DNA from: Macrothele yani
Lineage: Eukaryota; Arthropoda; Arachnida; Araneae; Macrothelidae
Reading direction: 5' to 3'
Length of the DNA: 64,000 nt
Assembly (NCBI GenBank): GCA_039090855.1
Contig: CM077034.1
Coordinates: forward strand, 223,474,331 to 223,538,330
Below are positions 52,192-62,640 of this stretch, piece by piece (within the stretch, counting starts at the first letter, position 1; the number at the start of each line of letters is the position of its first letter). The notes under the pieces are model-generated. The model worked only from the letters and a program-made list of their open reading frames with translations, had not been told where the DNA came from and did no database searches. The position numbers and the translations under genes are program-made.

Positions 52192-52802
52192 TCGGTATGA
52201 GTTTCCTTGAAATCTCTTTAGCATCCTCAATAGACCGCCCTCTCACTTATGAACTCTAAGCAGCAAATATTTTTTATTGCCACTCATGCATTTATTTATT
52301 AATAGTTCCCTTCACCGCAAAACCAGCGACGTTCAAAGGAAAATAAACGTTGCAGTGAAAAGTGCACGCCGTGTCAAGTCTACGGGGAGTCAACTTACTT
52401 TTCCTTCCCTAAACCATGTGGAAAAAAATCTGCAATCCCAAAACCACGAGCATTTTTAGACAGTTGGAGACACATTCTCAGGCAGCCCTTATAAAACTGC
52501 TTACATTTTTTTACTAGCCAATGTAGCTAGTGGAATAAAATTTTTACTAGCCAAATGACAAAATCTACTGGCCATGCGAAGTTAAAAAAAATAATAATTC
52601 AGTCACTTTTCTACTTACATTTCTATGAAATTAAATGGGTGAATGTTTTTCTTTCTTTCTAATGAGAGAGACTCTCCATTACCTTCATAAAAACAGATGC
52701 AGAGCAGTAACTGCATAGGATCATTCGATTGACTGCAAATATTGCATATGCCTTTGTTCCAAAATGATTGATTTTTCGACAATTTATTTTCAGTGCTGTA
52801 AC
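52192..52802. other. No gene recognised
   Basis: About 610 bp. A 60-codon frame at 52277 has no recognised motif. CTAGCCA/CTAGTGG words at 52514-52580 resemble those at 63800-63870 but are too short to interpret. Confidence 0.5.
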
Positions 52803-54846
52803 ATTATTACTCTTACTATCTTAATTTACACATAAATAATTTATTTTCGAGAGGCCTATGAAATTAGATGTCTAATTTCTTTAATAATATTTAAAACAAA
52901 GGGACAAAAGCTAAGATATGTATTAGGGTGGTCCTTAAAATACTATGAATTTTTTTTCAAGATTATTACTCTTACTATCTTAATTAACACATAAATAATT
53001 TATTTTCGAGAGGCCTATGAAATTAGATGTCTAATTTCTTTAATAATATTTAAAACAAAGGGACAAAAGCTAAGATATGTATTAGGGTGGTCCTTAAAAT
53101 ACTATGAATTTTTTTCAAGATTATTACTCTTACTATCTTAATTAACACATAAATAATTTATTTTCGAGAGGCCTATGAAATTAGATGTCTAATTTCTTTA
53201 ATAATATTTAAAACAAAGGGACAAAAGCTAAGATATGTATTAGGGTGGTCCTTAAAATACTATGAATTTTTTTCAAGATTATTACTCTTACTATCTTAAT
53301 TAACACATAAATAATTTATTTTCGAGAGGCCTATGAAATTAGATGTCTAATTTCTTTAATAATATTTAAAACAAAGGGACAAAAGCTAAGATATGTATTA
53401 GGGTGGTCCTTAAAATACTATGAATTTTTTTTCAAGATTATTACTCTTACTATCTTAATTTACACATAAATAATTTATTTTCGAGAGGCCTATGAAATTA
53501 GATGTCTAATTTCTTTAATAATATTTAAAACAAAGGCTAAGATATGTATTAGGGTGGTCCTTAAAATACTATGAATTTTTTTTCAAGATTATTACTCTTA
53601 CTATCTTAATTTACACATAAATAATTTATTTTCGAGAGGCCTATGAAATTAGATGTCTAATTTCTTTAATAATATTTAAAACAAAGGGACAAAAGCTAAG
53701 ATATGTATTAGGGTGGTCCTTAAAATACTATGAATTTTTTTTTCAAGATTATTACTCTTACTATCTTAATTTACACATAAATAATTTATTTTCGAGAGGC
53801 CTATGAAATTAGATGTCTAATTTCTTTAATAATATTTAAAACAAAGGCTAAGATATGTATTAGGGTGGTCCTTAAAATACTATGAATTTTTTTTCAAGAT
53901 TATTACTCTTACTATCTTAATTTACACATAAATAATTTATTTTCGAGAGGCCTATGAAATTAGATGTCTAATTTCTTTAATAATATTTAAAACAAAGGGA
54001 CAAAGGCTAAGATATGTATTAGGGTGGTCCTTAAAATACTATGAATTTTTTTTTTCAAGATTATTACTCTTACTATCTTAATTAACACATAAATAATTTA
54101 TTTTCGAGAGGCCTATGAAATTAGATGTCTAATTTCTTTAATAATATTTAAAACAAAGGGACAAAAGCTAAGATATGTATTAGGGTGGTCCTTAAAATAC
54201 TATGAATTTTTTTTCAAGATTATTACTCTTACTATCTTAATTTACACATAAATAATTTATTTTCGAGAGGCCTATGAAATTAGATGTCTAATTTCTTTAA
54301 TAATATTTAAAACAAAGGCTAAGATATGTATTAGGGTGGTCCTTAAAATACTATGAATTTTTTTTCAAGATTATTACTCTTACTATCTTAATTTACACAT
54401 AAATAATTTATTTTCGAGAGGCCTATGAAATTAGATGTCTAATTTCTTTAATAATATTTAAAACAAAGGGACAAAAGCTAAGATATGTATTAGGGTGGTC
54501 CTTAAAATACTATGAATTTTTTTTTCAAGATTATTACTCTTACTATCTTAATTTACACATAAATAATTTATTTTCGAGAGGCCTATGAAATTAGATGTCT
54601 AATTTCTTCAATAATATTTAAAACAAAGGGACAAAGGCTAAGATATGTATTAGGGTGGTCCTTAAAATACTATGAATTTTTTTTCAAGATTATTACTCTT
54701 ACTATCTTAATTTACACATAAATAATTTATTTTCGAGAGGCCTATGAAATTAGATGTCTAATTTCTTTAATAATATTTAAAACAAAGGGACAAAAGCTAA
54801 GATATGTATTAGGGTGGTGCTTAAAATACTATGAATTTTTTTTTCA
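52803..54846. repeat. ~158-bp satellite, 13 units in two length classes
   Basis: ATTATTACTCTTACTATCTT starts near 52803, 52962, 53120, 53278, 53437, 53588, 53748, 53899, 54059, 54219, 54370, 54529 and 54689. Units are 158-160 bp or about 151 bp; the short form lacks GGGACAAA after AAAACAAA. Each unit holds TTAGGGTGGTCCTTAAAATA, which resembles a DNA-transposon terminus; its inverted counterpart (AAGGACCACCCTGATA) occurs at about 60538. Confidence 0.95.
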
Positions 54847-54898
54847 ACAACTTATATGCTCTGCTGCCCCCCCCCCCGATTGTTCCTCGATGTAAAAA

Positions 54899-55006
54899 AA
54901 TAATTAACACAGCAATTGGACATCGCCGAATTGGCTGTATGCACGGGTGAAACAGTAATTAGAGCCAATAATTCGGCCATGTCCGACTGCTGTGTTAATT
55001 AACATG
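54899..55006. mobile_element. Small MITE with ~36-bp inverted ends
   Basis: TTAACACAGCAATTGGACAT and CGCCGAATTGGCT are mirrored by AGCCAATAATTCGGCCATGT and CCGACTGCTGTGTTAA, separated by 30 bp. No coding capacity. Confidence 0.8.
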
Positions 55007-55425
55007 ACATATTTACCACGTATTATGAGAAGAATATTTCTTCAACTCTGAATAAAAAAATAATGTGTGTAAACTTTCTAACATTTAGTGGTAGCTCAAT
55101 ATGCTCAAAGTTTTACTTGTGGTTTCATATATTGTACATCAATTAGTGCAAAAATACTGATTTATTAATTACTCTGAAAAATTCCAAAGACAAATCCTTT
55201 TCCAAATCATTTATACTTATCAAAGACAACAGAACATTATTTCCTCTTAAATAATCATTGTTAAATACTGAGAATAAATCACTGAAATCAGAGTTCCTCG
55301 TAACTTGACTCATCTGAGAATAAGTTTTTTTCTCCTGCAGTTGGGATAATGACACCTATGTTGTTCTACAACTTGTAATAAATATTGTTTTTGTTCTTCA
55401 TTTTCTGTTTCTTTCTTTTTTTGAT
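55007..55425. other. No gene recognised
   Basis: A 70-codon minus frame at 55143-55355 (contains QMSQVTRNSDFSDLFSVFNN) looks protein-like in composition but matches no family I know. It might be an exon with the fragments at 55640-55960. Confidence 0.35.
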
Positions 55426-55628
55426 TGGAGGTTTAACGATTACTGTGAGCAACTCAATGGGTTATAAGCAATCACCTGTCCCTAATTTAGGGCAACTGGT
55501 TCCAGGGAAGGGAGAGAGCGAATGCCGTAAGAAAAACACAGCATCCATGCCTCACCGGGATTCAAACCCGGACCCATCTTGGACGAATGATCAGAAGCCA
55601 TGGTAGACCACTGTGCCACCGGGCTGGC
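55426..55628 (-). mobile_element. SINE-2 copy
   Basis: Minus-strand SINE-2: tail in T-run, TTGGAGGTTTAACGA at 55426, B box complement CGGGATTCAAACCC, head ending CCACCGGGCTGGC. Single body unit. A few bases of the head near 55600 are missing. Confidence 0.9.
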
Positions 55629-55966
55629 TATTTCAGGATCAAAACAATCTCTTGGGATATTAAGGCAATTAAAGAAATTTGTAGTGTTTTTTGTCACAAA
55701 ATCTTCATATCACTAGAAATCTTGCCACTCGGCTTGATGTGTTTAAGAGGTTCGTCAACCCCGCCCTTTTCATTAAGGGACTGAAGCACAGCTTTTTTGG
55801 ACTTGTAGACATGTTTCGTTTTCCTTTTGAATTTTTTTTTCAGCTTCACCCACTTTCATGAAGTTTCTCCAATTTCTTGATACAATCGTGTTCATGGCAA
55901 ATGGGAATACAGGACTTTTCTCAAAACACAGCAGTTTTAACAACAGCCCTACAGCTCTCACGAATT
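55629..55966 (-). other. Protein-like fragment between two SINEs, unidentified
   Basis: Minus-strand reading gives KTKHVYKSKKAVLQSLNEKG and KHIKPSGKISSDMKIL, and in another frame EKSPVFPFAMNTIV and NWRNFMKVGEAEKK. The composition looks like coding sequence, but I recognise no family and no single frame spans it. Possibly remains of a host exon. Confidence 0.3.
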
Positions 55967-56190
55967 TTTTTTTTTTTTTTTTGATTGGAGGTTTAACGAC
56001 CACCGTGAGCAACTCAATGGGCTATAAGCAGTCGCCCGTCCCTAATTTAGGGTCACTGGTTCCAGAGAAGGGAGAGAGCCAGTGCCGTAAGACAAACACA
56101 ACATCCATGCCTAACCGGGATTCGAACCCGGACCCCTTACGAACGAACGATCAGAAGCCATCGCTTAGACCACTGCGCCACCAGGGCGGC
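55967..56190 (-). mobile_element. SINE-2 copy with perfect target duplication
   Basis: Minus-strand SINE-2 with a poly-T start (55967-55982), GTTTAACGACCACCGTGAGC, B box complement GGGATTCGAACCCGG and head CCACCAGGGCGGC. Flanked by the exact 10-bp duplication CTCACGAATT (55957-55966 and 56191-56200). The most intact copy in the window. Confidence 0.95.
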
Positions 56191-56200
56191 CTCACGAATT

Positions 56201-56663
56201 GTCTTCAAGGTTAATATAGTCAAGCTTGTTTCTGGAACTGTACAGAATTTTCCAACTGTATGAAGTAAAACTAAAAATAGACATTACCATATTTATGTGG
56301 AGTATTTGATTGCCACTTAAGTCAAATAAGACAACAGAAGGTAAATGGAGAAGTCAGGTGATGGGGATAATACGGTAAGTGAATATTTCAACTGACTTGA
56401 GCGACCTCTAAATTATAGTCGGATCCAGGGGTGCAGAAAATTTTGAGGACCCAATATTTCCCCAGAACGCAATTTTTTTTTCTGTCCGAAATTTCCCAAA
56501 AAACTGTAGCGGACTTTCATACAAGTTTAAGCGAGTATTAGATCTATATGTTGATGATTAAGAACTAATCCTTAAAGCCTATTACTTAAAAATTTTAAGA
56601 AAAAGCAAACCTAATATTTATTTTAGATTCAAAATGTCGGAAACATTTTTGGGCCTAGGTGAA
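56201..56663. other. No gene recognised
   Basis: AT-rich, no supported frame. Homology to hAT-like copy 1 starts at about 56664. Confidence 0.5.
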
Positions 56664-56731
56664 AACAGTGGTGGGGCAGAGAGGCTGAAAAATAAACAGC
56701 TAAAAAAAAATTCTTCAATTAACTATAATTT
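56664..56731. repeat. hAT-like locus copy 2, part left of PLE-D
   Basis: AAAACAGTGGTGGGG and AGAGGCTGAAAAATAAACAG as at 46965-47010; ends in ATTAACTATAATTT (56718-56731), which is repeated at 58300-58313 right of PLE-D as its target duplication. Confidence 0.8.
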
Positions 56732-56859
56732 CTACTCAGGGTAAGAAACTTGCCGTTAACGCACGATGTAAAAACTTGCCGAATGGTTCTAGTTCCATGC
56801 AAACTTTAATAACTAAAATCACACACACAAGTTAAAATCTATTTACATGGTTTAAAACA

Positions 56860-56904
56860 ACATGAGTACTTTCGTGCTCGCTACGAGCACATCATCAGAT
56901 GAAA
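56860..56904 (-). ncRNA. Hammerhead-like ribozyme motif, PLE-D minus copy
   Basis: Exact complement of the plus-copy motif at 58099-58140: CAT, CTGATGA, T, stem II GTGCTC/GAGCAC, GAAA, GTAC, TC, ATG. Confidence 0.65.
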
Positions 56905-57035
56905 GACAAGTTGGAGTTCCAGAAAACACATTTATGTATCGGTGCCGTTGCCAATCGTTCACACTGAGGAAAGAAATACAAGAAAGTTAACTTGCTCTAA
57001 CGTAATGTGAGCAAATGGAGGCCTATAGAGTTCTA

Positions 57036-57698
57036 TTAATGATGGACAGAGTCTGCTATGTAAGAGGAAGAAACAGGAATCGAGGACAGTAAAGTTTTCC
57101 AGGCCTGGGAAAAATAGCTGGGTACTTCATCGTTGCAACAACTGTCCGCTCGATGCAAAATGTGCAGACTCTCTGTAAAGAGCACTGTTTCCCTCGTAGT
57201 AGAGGTAGAAAGAATGGAGACGTCTGTCCAAGATGGGTAATGTGTACCAGCTGAAGAAAGCCTGGCTAAAGCAGTCGATGAAGAGCCATTTTTTACACTA
57301 TATTGGTGTTCCTTAATTCTTGTTTGCAGTCTCCCTAGGGTTGAGCCGATATATATCAGGTCCTTGTCTTGAGGATCGACAGATTTCATAGAAATGGAAT
57401 AGATGCCACATTTGTCCAACAGTTCAACACATTTGTCCAACAGTTCAACACATTTGTCCAACAATTCAACACAATGTGTACCAGCTGAAGAAAGCCTGGC
57501 TAAAGCAGTCGATGAAGAGCCATTTTTTACACTATATTGGTGTTCCTTAATTCTTGTTTGCAGTCTCCGTAGGGTTGAGCCGATATATATGAGGTCCTTG
57601 TCTTGAGGATCGACAGATTTCATAGAAATGGAATAGATGCCACATTTGTCCAACAATTCAACACAATGTGTACCAGCTGAAGAATTAAGGAACACCAA
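57036..57698 (-). pseudogene. PLE-D minus copy: tandemly duplicated GIY-YIG domain
   Basis: An open frame of 220 codons holds the endonuclease start twice: CGIYSISMKSVDPQDKDLIY then IGSTLRRLQTRIKEHQYSV, and again with STLGRLQTR. Between them the 7-residue unit CVELLDK is repeated (21-bp repeats at 57410-57473). After the second domain comes TVLFTESLHILHRADSCCN (likely catalytic glutamate) and the C-terminus, stop at 57036. The duplication (234 bp) is in frame. The RT is absent. Confidence 0.88.
57241..57666. repeat. 234-bp duplication with nested 21-bp repeats in PLE-D
   Basis: TGTGTACCAGCTGAAGAA occurs at 57241, 57475 and 57667. Between the first two lie three copies of CATTTGTCCAACAGTTCAAC (21-bp period); between the last two only one. 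All are multiples of three and keep the frame. Confidence 0.9.
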
Positions 57699-57965
57699 TA
57701 TAGTGTAAAAAATGGCTCTTCATCGACTGCTTTAGCCAGGCTTTCTTCAGCTGGTACACATTACCCATCTTGGACAGACGTCTCCATTCTTTCTACCTCT
57801 ACTACGAGGGAAACGGTGCTCTTTACAGAGAGTCTGCACATTTTGCATCGAGTGGACGCTTGTTGCAACGATGAAGTACCCAACTATTTTTCCCAGGCCT
57901 GGAAAACTTTACTCTCCTCGATTCCTGTTTCTTCCTCTTACATAGCAGACTCTGCCCATCATTAA
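57673..57965 (+). pseudogene. PLE-D plus copy: C-terminal endonuclease part
   Basis: The plus strand reads KEHQYSVKNGSSSTALARLS, then THYPSWTDVSILSTSTTRET and VLFTESLHILHRVDACCNDE, stop at 57963-57965. It lacks the GIY and YIG motifs because it is truncated just downstream of them. Sequence is nearly identical to the minus copy. Confidence 0.85.
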
Positions 57966-58098
57966 TAGAACCCTATAGGCCTCCATTTGCTCACATTACG
58001 TTAGAGCAAGTTAACTTTCTTGTATTTCTTTCCTCAATGTGAACGATTGGCAACGGCACCGATACATAAATGTGTTTTCTGGAACTCCAACTTGTCTT

Positions 58099-58140
58099 TC
58101 ATCTGATGATGTGCTCGTAGCGAGCACGAAAGTACTCATG
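58099..58140 (+). ncRNA. Hammerhead-like ribozyme motif, PLE-D plus copy
   Basis: CTGATGA (58103-58109), one T, stem II GTGCTC/GAGCAC with loop GTAGC, GAAA (58128-58131), GTAC as minimal stem III, cleavage position after C58137, and stem I CAT (58100-58102) with ATG (58138-58140). The best stem II in the window, and preserved in both inverted copies. Confidence 0.65.
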
Positions 58141-58313
58141 TTGTTTTTTAAACCATGTAAATAGATTTTAACTTGTGTGTGTGATTTTAGTTATTAAAGT
58201 TTGCATGGAACTAGAACCATTCGGCAAGTTTGTACATCGTGCGTTAACGGCAAGTTTCTTACCCTGAGTAGTCTATGTGGCACGAAATCCTTGTTTATTA
58301 TTAACTATAATTT

Positions 58314-58550
58314 ATTTCATTCTAGCATTTCAGGCGTATAATTGTGCCAGATTATTTTACTGAATGAAATTTAAATTAGACTTAAATCCTTTGAAAAATG
58401 CATGGGTCATTCGCTTTAAAACGTGCGGAACCCCTAATAATTTTTTAGATCGGCGCCTACGACACATAGGCTGCCATTAGTTTTGGAAATTTTCTATTAG
58501 CGTGACTAGTGGTTGCGCCGTACTTATTACTCGTGCCACACTGTCTACGC
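58314..58550 (-). pseudogene. hAT-like locus copy 2, part right of PLE-D
   Basis: Matches 49352-49790 without the SINE: TTTCATTCTAGCATT, AAATTAGACTTAAATCCTTT, GCTGCCATTAGTTTT (the empty SINE site) and GACTAGTGGTTGCGCC. The minus-strand reading includes NKYGATTSHAN, equivalent to the CARTKTT block of hAT-type proteins. Degraded. Confidence 0.6.
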
Positions 58551-58737
58551 CTTGGCATTAGTAAAGTCGTCTGGGCTTGGTGAATCATATGCCAGCGGCA
58601 GTCTGCAGTACATCACTGTGCTCATAACCTCTTGTATTAATAACATGACATTTTTCAAAATGATTACTTGATTACCGTGCAGTAAATTACTCTTATCTTT
58701 CTCATTATACTCGTTGTTAATAAGTCTATTTTTCGTT

Positions 58738-58945
58738 TGAGCCGCGGATGGCTTAGTGGTTAGTGTTTCAGGCTATCGATGCTGGGTCCCCAGGTTCTAG
58801 CCTGGGCTGATCTTTCAGAGGTGGTGTGATTTACTGACAATCGCTGAATATCGGACGAGCACGTAAAGTGACGGCCCCCAGGCTGGACCCACTGGTTAAA
58901 TGGGTATCCTTTCCTATGCCCCCCCTGAAATTCTCTTACCCATCT
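58738..58945 (+). mobile_element. SINE-4 (tRNA-derived)
   Basis: tRNA-like head with A box TGGCTTAGTGGTTAG and B box GGTTCTAGCCT (58792-58802), followed by about 140 bp with GAGCACGTAAAGTGACGG and TGGACCCACTGGTTAAATGG. Single copy in the window; poly-A tail not evident, and the 3' end near the satellite is uncertain. Confidence 0.65.
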
Positions 58946-58965
58946 ATGTGCAATATCGTACTTGT

Positions 58966-60297
58966 ACGGTGGCGCCATCTACTGTACTCTAATCTCACTA
59001 CAAACTGTTCTGTCAAAAGTCGCTAGACTTGCTCTCATTCCTTCCGTTTCTGTGTCCTGCCCGAAAGGCGATCTCGCTGTAGGTGGCTGGGACCTAAAAC
59101 TCTACTCCCTGTGGACGGAAGTCCTACAAGAAGACGGTGGCGCCATCTACTGTACTCTAATCTCACTACAAACTGTTCTGTCAAAAGTCGCTAGACTTGC
59201 TCTCATTCCTTCCGTTTCTGTGTCCTGCCCGAAAGGCGATCTCGCTGTAGGTGGCTGGGACCTAAACTCTACTCACTGTGAACGGAAGTCCTACAAGAAG
59301 ACGGTGGCGCCATCTACTGTACTCTAATCTCACTACAAACTGTTCTGTCAAAAGTCGCTAGACTTGCTCTCATTCCTTCCGTTTCTGTGTCCTGCCCGAA
59401 AGGCGATCTCGCTGTAGGTGGCTGGGACCTAAACTCTACTCACTGTGGACGGAAGTCCTACAAGAAGACGGTGGCGCCATCTACTGTACTCTAATCTCAC
59501 TACAAACTGTTCTGTCAAAGTCGCTAGACTTGCTCTCATTCCTTCCGTTTCTGTGTCCTGCCCAAAAGCCGATCTCGCTGTAGGGGCTGGGACCTAAACT
59601 CTACTCACTGTGGACGGAAGTCCTACAAGAAGACGGTGGCGCCATCTACTGTACTCTAATCTCACTACAAACTGTTCTGTCAAAAGTCGCTAGACTTGCT
59701 CTCATTCCTTCCGTTTCTGTGTCCTGCCCAAAAGGCGATCTCGCTGTAGGTGGCTGGGACCTAAACTCTACTCACTGTGGACGGAAGTCCTACAAGAAGA
59801 CGGTGGCGCCATCTACTGTACTCTAATCTCACTACAAACTGTTCTGTCAAAGTCGCTAGACTTGCTCTCATTCCTTCCGTTTCTGTGTCCTGCCCAAAAG
59901 CCGATCTCGCTGTAGGGGGCTGGGACCTAAACTCTACTCACTGTGGACGGAAGTCCTACAAGAAGACGGTGACGCCATCTACTGTACTCTAATCTCACTA
60001 CAAACTGTTCTGTCAAAGTCGCTAGACTTGCTCTCATTCCTTCCGTTTCTGTGTCCTGCCCAAAAGGCGATCTCGCTGTAGGTGGCTGGGACCTAAACTC
60101 TACTCACTGTGGACGGAAGTCCTACAAGAAGACGGTGGCGCCATCTACTGTACTCTAATCTCACTACAAACTGTTCTGTCAAAGTCGCTAGACTTGCTCT
60201 CATTCCTTCCGTTTCTGTGTCCTGCCCAAAAGGCGATCTCGCTGTAGGTGGCTGGGACCTAAACTCTACTCACTGTGGACGGAAGTCCTACAAGAAA
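58966..60297. repeat. ~167-bp satellite, 8 units
   Basis: GGTGGCGCCATCTACTGTAC recurs near 58969, 59136, 59304, 59471, 59636, 59804, 59968 (as GGTGACGCC) and 60136. Single-base indels (CAAAAGTCGC/CAAAGTCGC; GTAGGTGGC/GTAGGGGC) alternate between units. On the minus strand each unit contains AGATGGCGCCA, also found after the PLE-A, B and C endonuclease genes. Confidence 0.95.
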
Positions 60298-60560
60298 ATG
60301 ACGCTGACCCCCTCCCCCCAATTTTTCGTTTTATTATTATTACTACTATTATTGCTTTACCCGCGGGCAAAAATTTCCCCAGAGCTGCCTTAATTTCCCC
60401 CGAACCTCGTTCCCGGGTTCGGACAAATTCTGAACCCCAGGTCAGATCTGCCTGAAATTTTAACAAAAAAAATATTTTTTTATATGGTAGAACAAAATAG
60501 GAACGTCAGACAACAACATTTCAAAACTTCAAAAATAAGGACCACCCTGATATGTATATA
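60298..60560. other. No gene; possible DNA-transposon terminus
   Basis: C-rich then AT-rich. At 60525-60552 AAAAATAAGGACCACCCTGA is the complement of the AGGGTGGTCCTTA motif carried by each 158-bp satellite unit. Confidence 0.5.
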
Positions 60561-60562
60561 TA

Positions 60563-62102
60563 CACTAGTGTGCAAAACTTAAGCAACAACGTCGTTTGAC
60601 AGCATACATTCATGACAGGGCGATTTGCGGGTTGTACAAGGGAACAACAACTCATGACAAAGGTGATGCATATGCAAATAGCAGGGGTTCAACGTCAGAG
60701 GTGACGTGAGGGCACGTAAACTGCGTATGGATGCAGCGAGCGCAGTGCCAGCCGACTACAAAAGACGGCGGACAGAGGCATTTCCAGGCATTCGCTGCAA
60801 GTGAAAGTGAGATCGATCGTGCAATAAGGCTAGGAGAAACCATCGGGATGCCTTTACACGTGGTAGAATGATCGGCAAGCTGGAGCAAGGGCGTACCGTG
60901 ATGAGTGTTGCCCAAGAGTTTGGAATCGATAAAAGTGTAGTGTCACGAGCTTGGAAAGCCTACCGAACGACAGGTACAGCTGTACGAAAGGTAGGTGGTG
61001 GTCGCCCCAGGAAAACAACGGCGAGTGACGACCGATATGTCGTCGTGCAAGCGAAAAGAGACCGGAGCCAGACAGCTGGCAGCATGACGCAGCGGTTGCG
61101 TACAGCAACCGGACGACAGGTATCCCGGTTTACTGTGGCCAGACGCCTTCCTAAGGGTGGGCTATACGCCCGCCGGCCGGAACGCTGCATACCATCGACA
61201 GCAGCCCATCGGCGGCACCGTTCACAAGTGGTGTCGTGAACATGCACACTGGACACCTGATCAATGGAGTCACGTCCTTTTTACTGACGAGAGTCGTTTC
61301 AGTCGGACAAACGATTCTCAGCGCCAGTTGATCTGGCGAGAGGTAGGGACACGCTTTCTTCCCGCGAACATCGGGGAACGAGACCGTTGGGGTGATCCTG
61401 GCGTACTTGTGTGGGGTGGCATTATGCTGAACGGTCGGACGGAGATCCACATTTTCGACACAGGTTCCGCAACCGGAGCGCGTTACTGTGATGAGATCAT
61501 CCGACCCCACGTGCGTCTGTTCCGAGGTGCCATTGGTCCAGACTTTGTTTTTATGGACGACAACGCTCGCGCTCACAGGTCCCAAGCAGTTGAGGACCTG
61601 TTAGATTCTGAAGATATTCGCAGAATGGAGTGGCCAGCGTGCTCCCCTGATTTAAATCCCATCGAACATGTGTGGGATGTTTTGAGGAGACGCCTGGCGG
61701 CACGATCGTTTCCCCGGAGAACACCAGACAACTGACACAGATGCTCATCGAGGAAAGGGAACTGTTACCTCAAGAACGGTTGGATCATCTGGTGTTGAGT
61801 ATGGCCAGACGGTGCCACGCAACCATTGCACTTCGGGGAGGTCATATCCCGTACTAAGGGACTTTGGATTGTTGTTCTCCCTCATGGACTGTCGGTTAGG
61901 TGTACGAATGCCGTGCTGTCAATAAACCATTTTCTGCTGCCTGCCTTCGTGTATGCGTTCTATTCATTTGTTTGCTACGCTGCTTTCGTCATCCTTTAGG
62001 TACTGCATTGTGCCTCTGTAGTGTGAATTTCATGTCTCACAGGTGAGTTTTCGTGGAATTACGCCAAAATCAGTAAAGTTGCTTACGTTTTGCACAGTAG
62101 TG
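60563..62102 (+). mobile_element. Tc1-family element Tc1-D
   Basis: 1540 bp, terminal repeats CACTAGTGTGCAAAACTTAA (left) and complement CACTACTGTGCAAAACGTAA (right), flanked by TA. Transposase on the plus strand. Distinct family from Tc1-A/F and Tc1-C/E. Confidence 0.94.
60838..61857 (+). pseudogene. Tc1-D transposase with two frameshifts and no clear start
   Basis: The family N-terminus is visible as HRDAFTRGRMIGKLEQGRTV, followed by EFGIDKSVVSRAWKAYR (helix-turn-helix) and VSRFTVARRLPKGGLYARRP. The first in-frame ATG is internal (60868), so the original start appears mutated. A frameshift near 61200 moves to the frame with CREHAHWTPDQWSHVLFTDE (first catalytic D), FMDDNARAHRSQ (second D) and CSPDLNPIEHVWDVLRRRL (third acidic E). 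A second shift near 61700 precedes the C-terminus LVLSMARRCHATIALRGGHI. All catalytic residues survive. Confidence 0.9.
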
Positions 62103-62640
62103 TACATAAAGTGGCACTAATAATGTTGGTACAGTTTACCACTGACATGTACTCTGTCTGATCTTTCCATCAGAGGTATCTGCCCACCACAATTGAATAG
62201 CATTTTGAGGATCAAAATCTTTAACTAAAGAAACTGAACGTGACGTCGGCAATGGTTGCTGTTGCAACCCAGACCTCTGGGATGGATCGGTTGTTTGACC
62301 ACCTGCTCTGCCACCCTCCCTTCTTTTGCCCCATGAACTTTGTCCTCAACTCCAGTCGTACCCTAAGCGAAGCGATCGCCTACTTCCACAAGTCTTGATA
62401 GTCGTGCATACATCAAATACTGCGCTCTAATGATCAGTGATGAATAAGCAAGAATAATTCCACTTATTCGGATGGTAGACAAAACCGAAAGAAGCAAACC
62501 AAAATGTTACTGGAAAATAGCCTGCCAACACTGGCAAAAGTCTTATCCATAGTAACTAGCCTTATTGCGTGGCATAGATAGACGCTTTTTTACGAAACAT
62601 GTTCGTGGAGGGGGTAAACGATTACGGAAGAAACTTTTGT
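62103..62640. other. No gene recognised
   Basis: About 540 bp without supported frame or repeat. Confidence 0.5.

Larger units (their letters stand above)
56732..58299. mobile_element. PLE-D, head-to-head inverted pair of 5'-truncated Penelope-like elements
   Basis: The outer ends match as inverted repeats (GGGTAAGAAACTTGCCGTTA at 56740 and its complement near 58248-58265). The minus copy (about 57690 to 56732) and the plus copy (from about 57673) meet at GAAGAATTAAGGAACACC, where both families of sequence share a few bases. Target duplication ATTAACTATAATTT, 14 bp. Family distinct from PLE-A, B and C. Confidence 0.9.
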
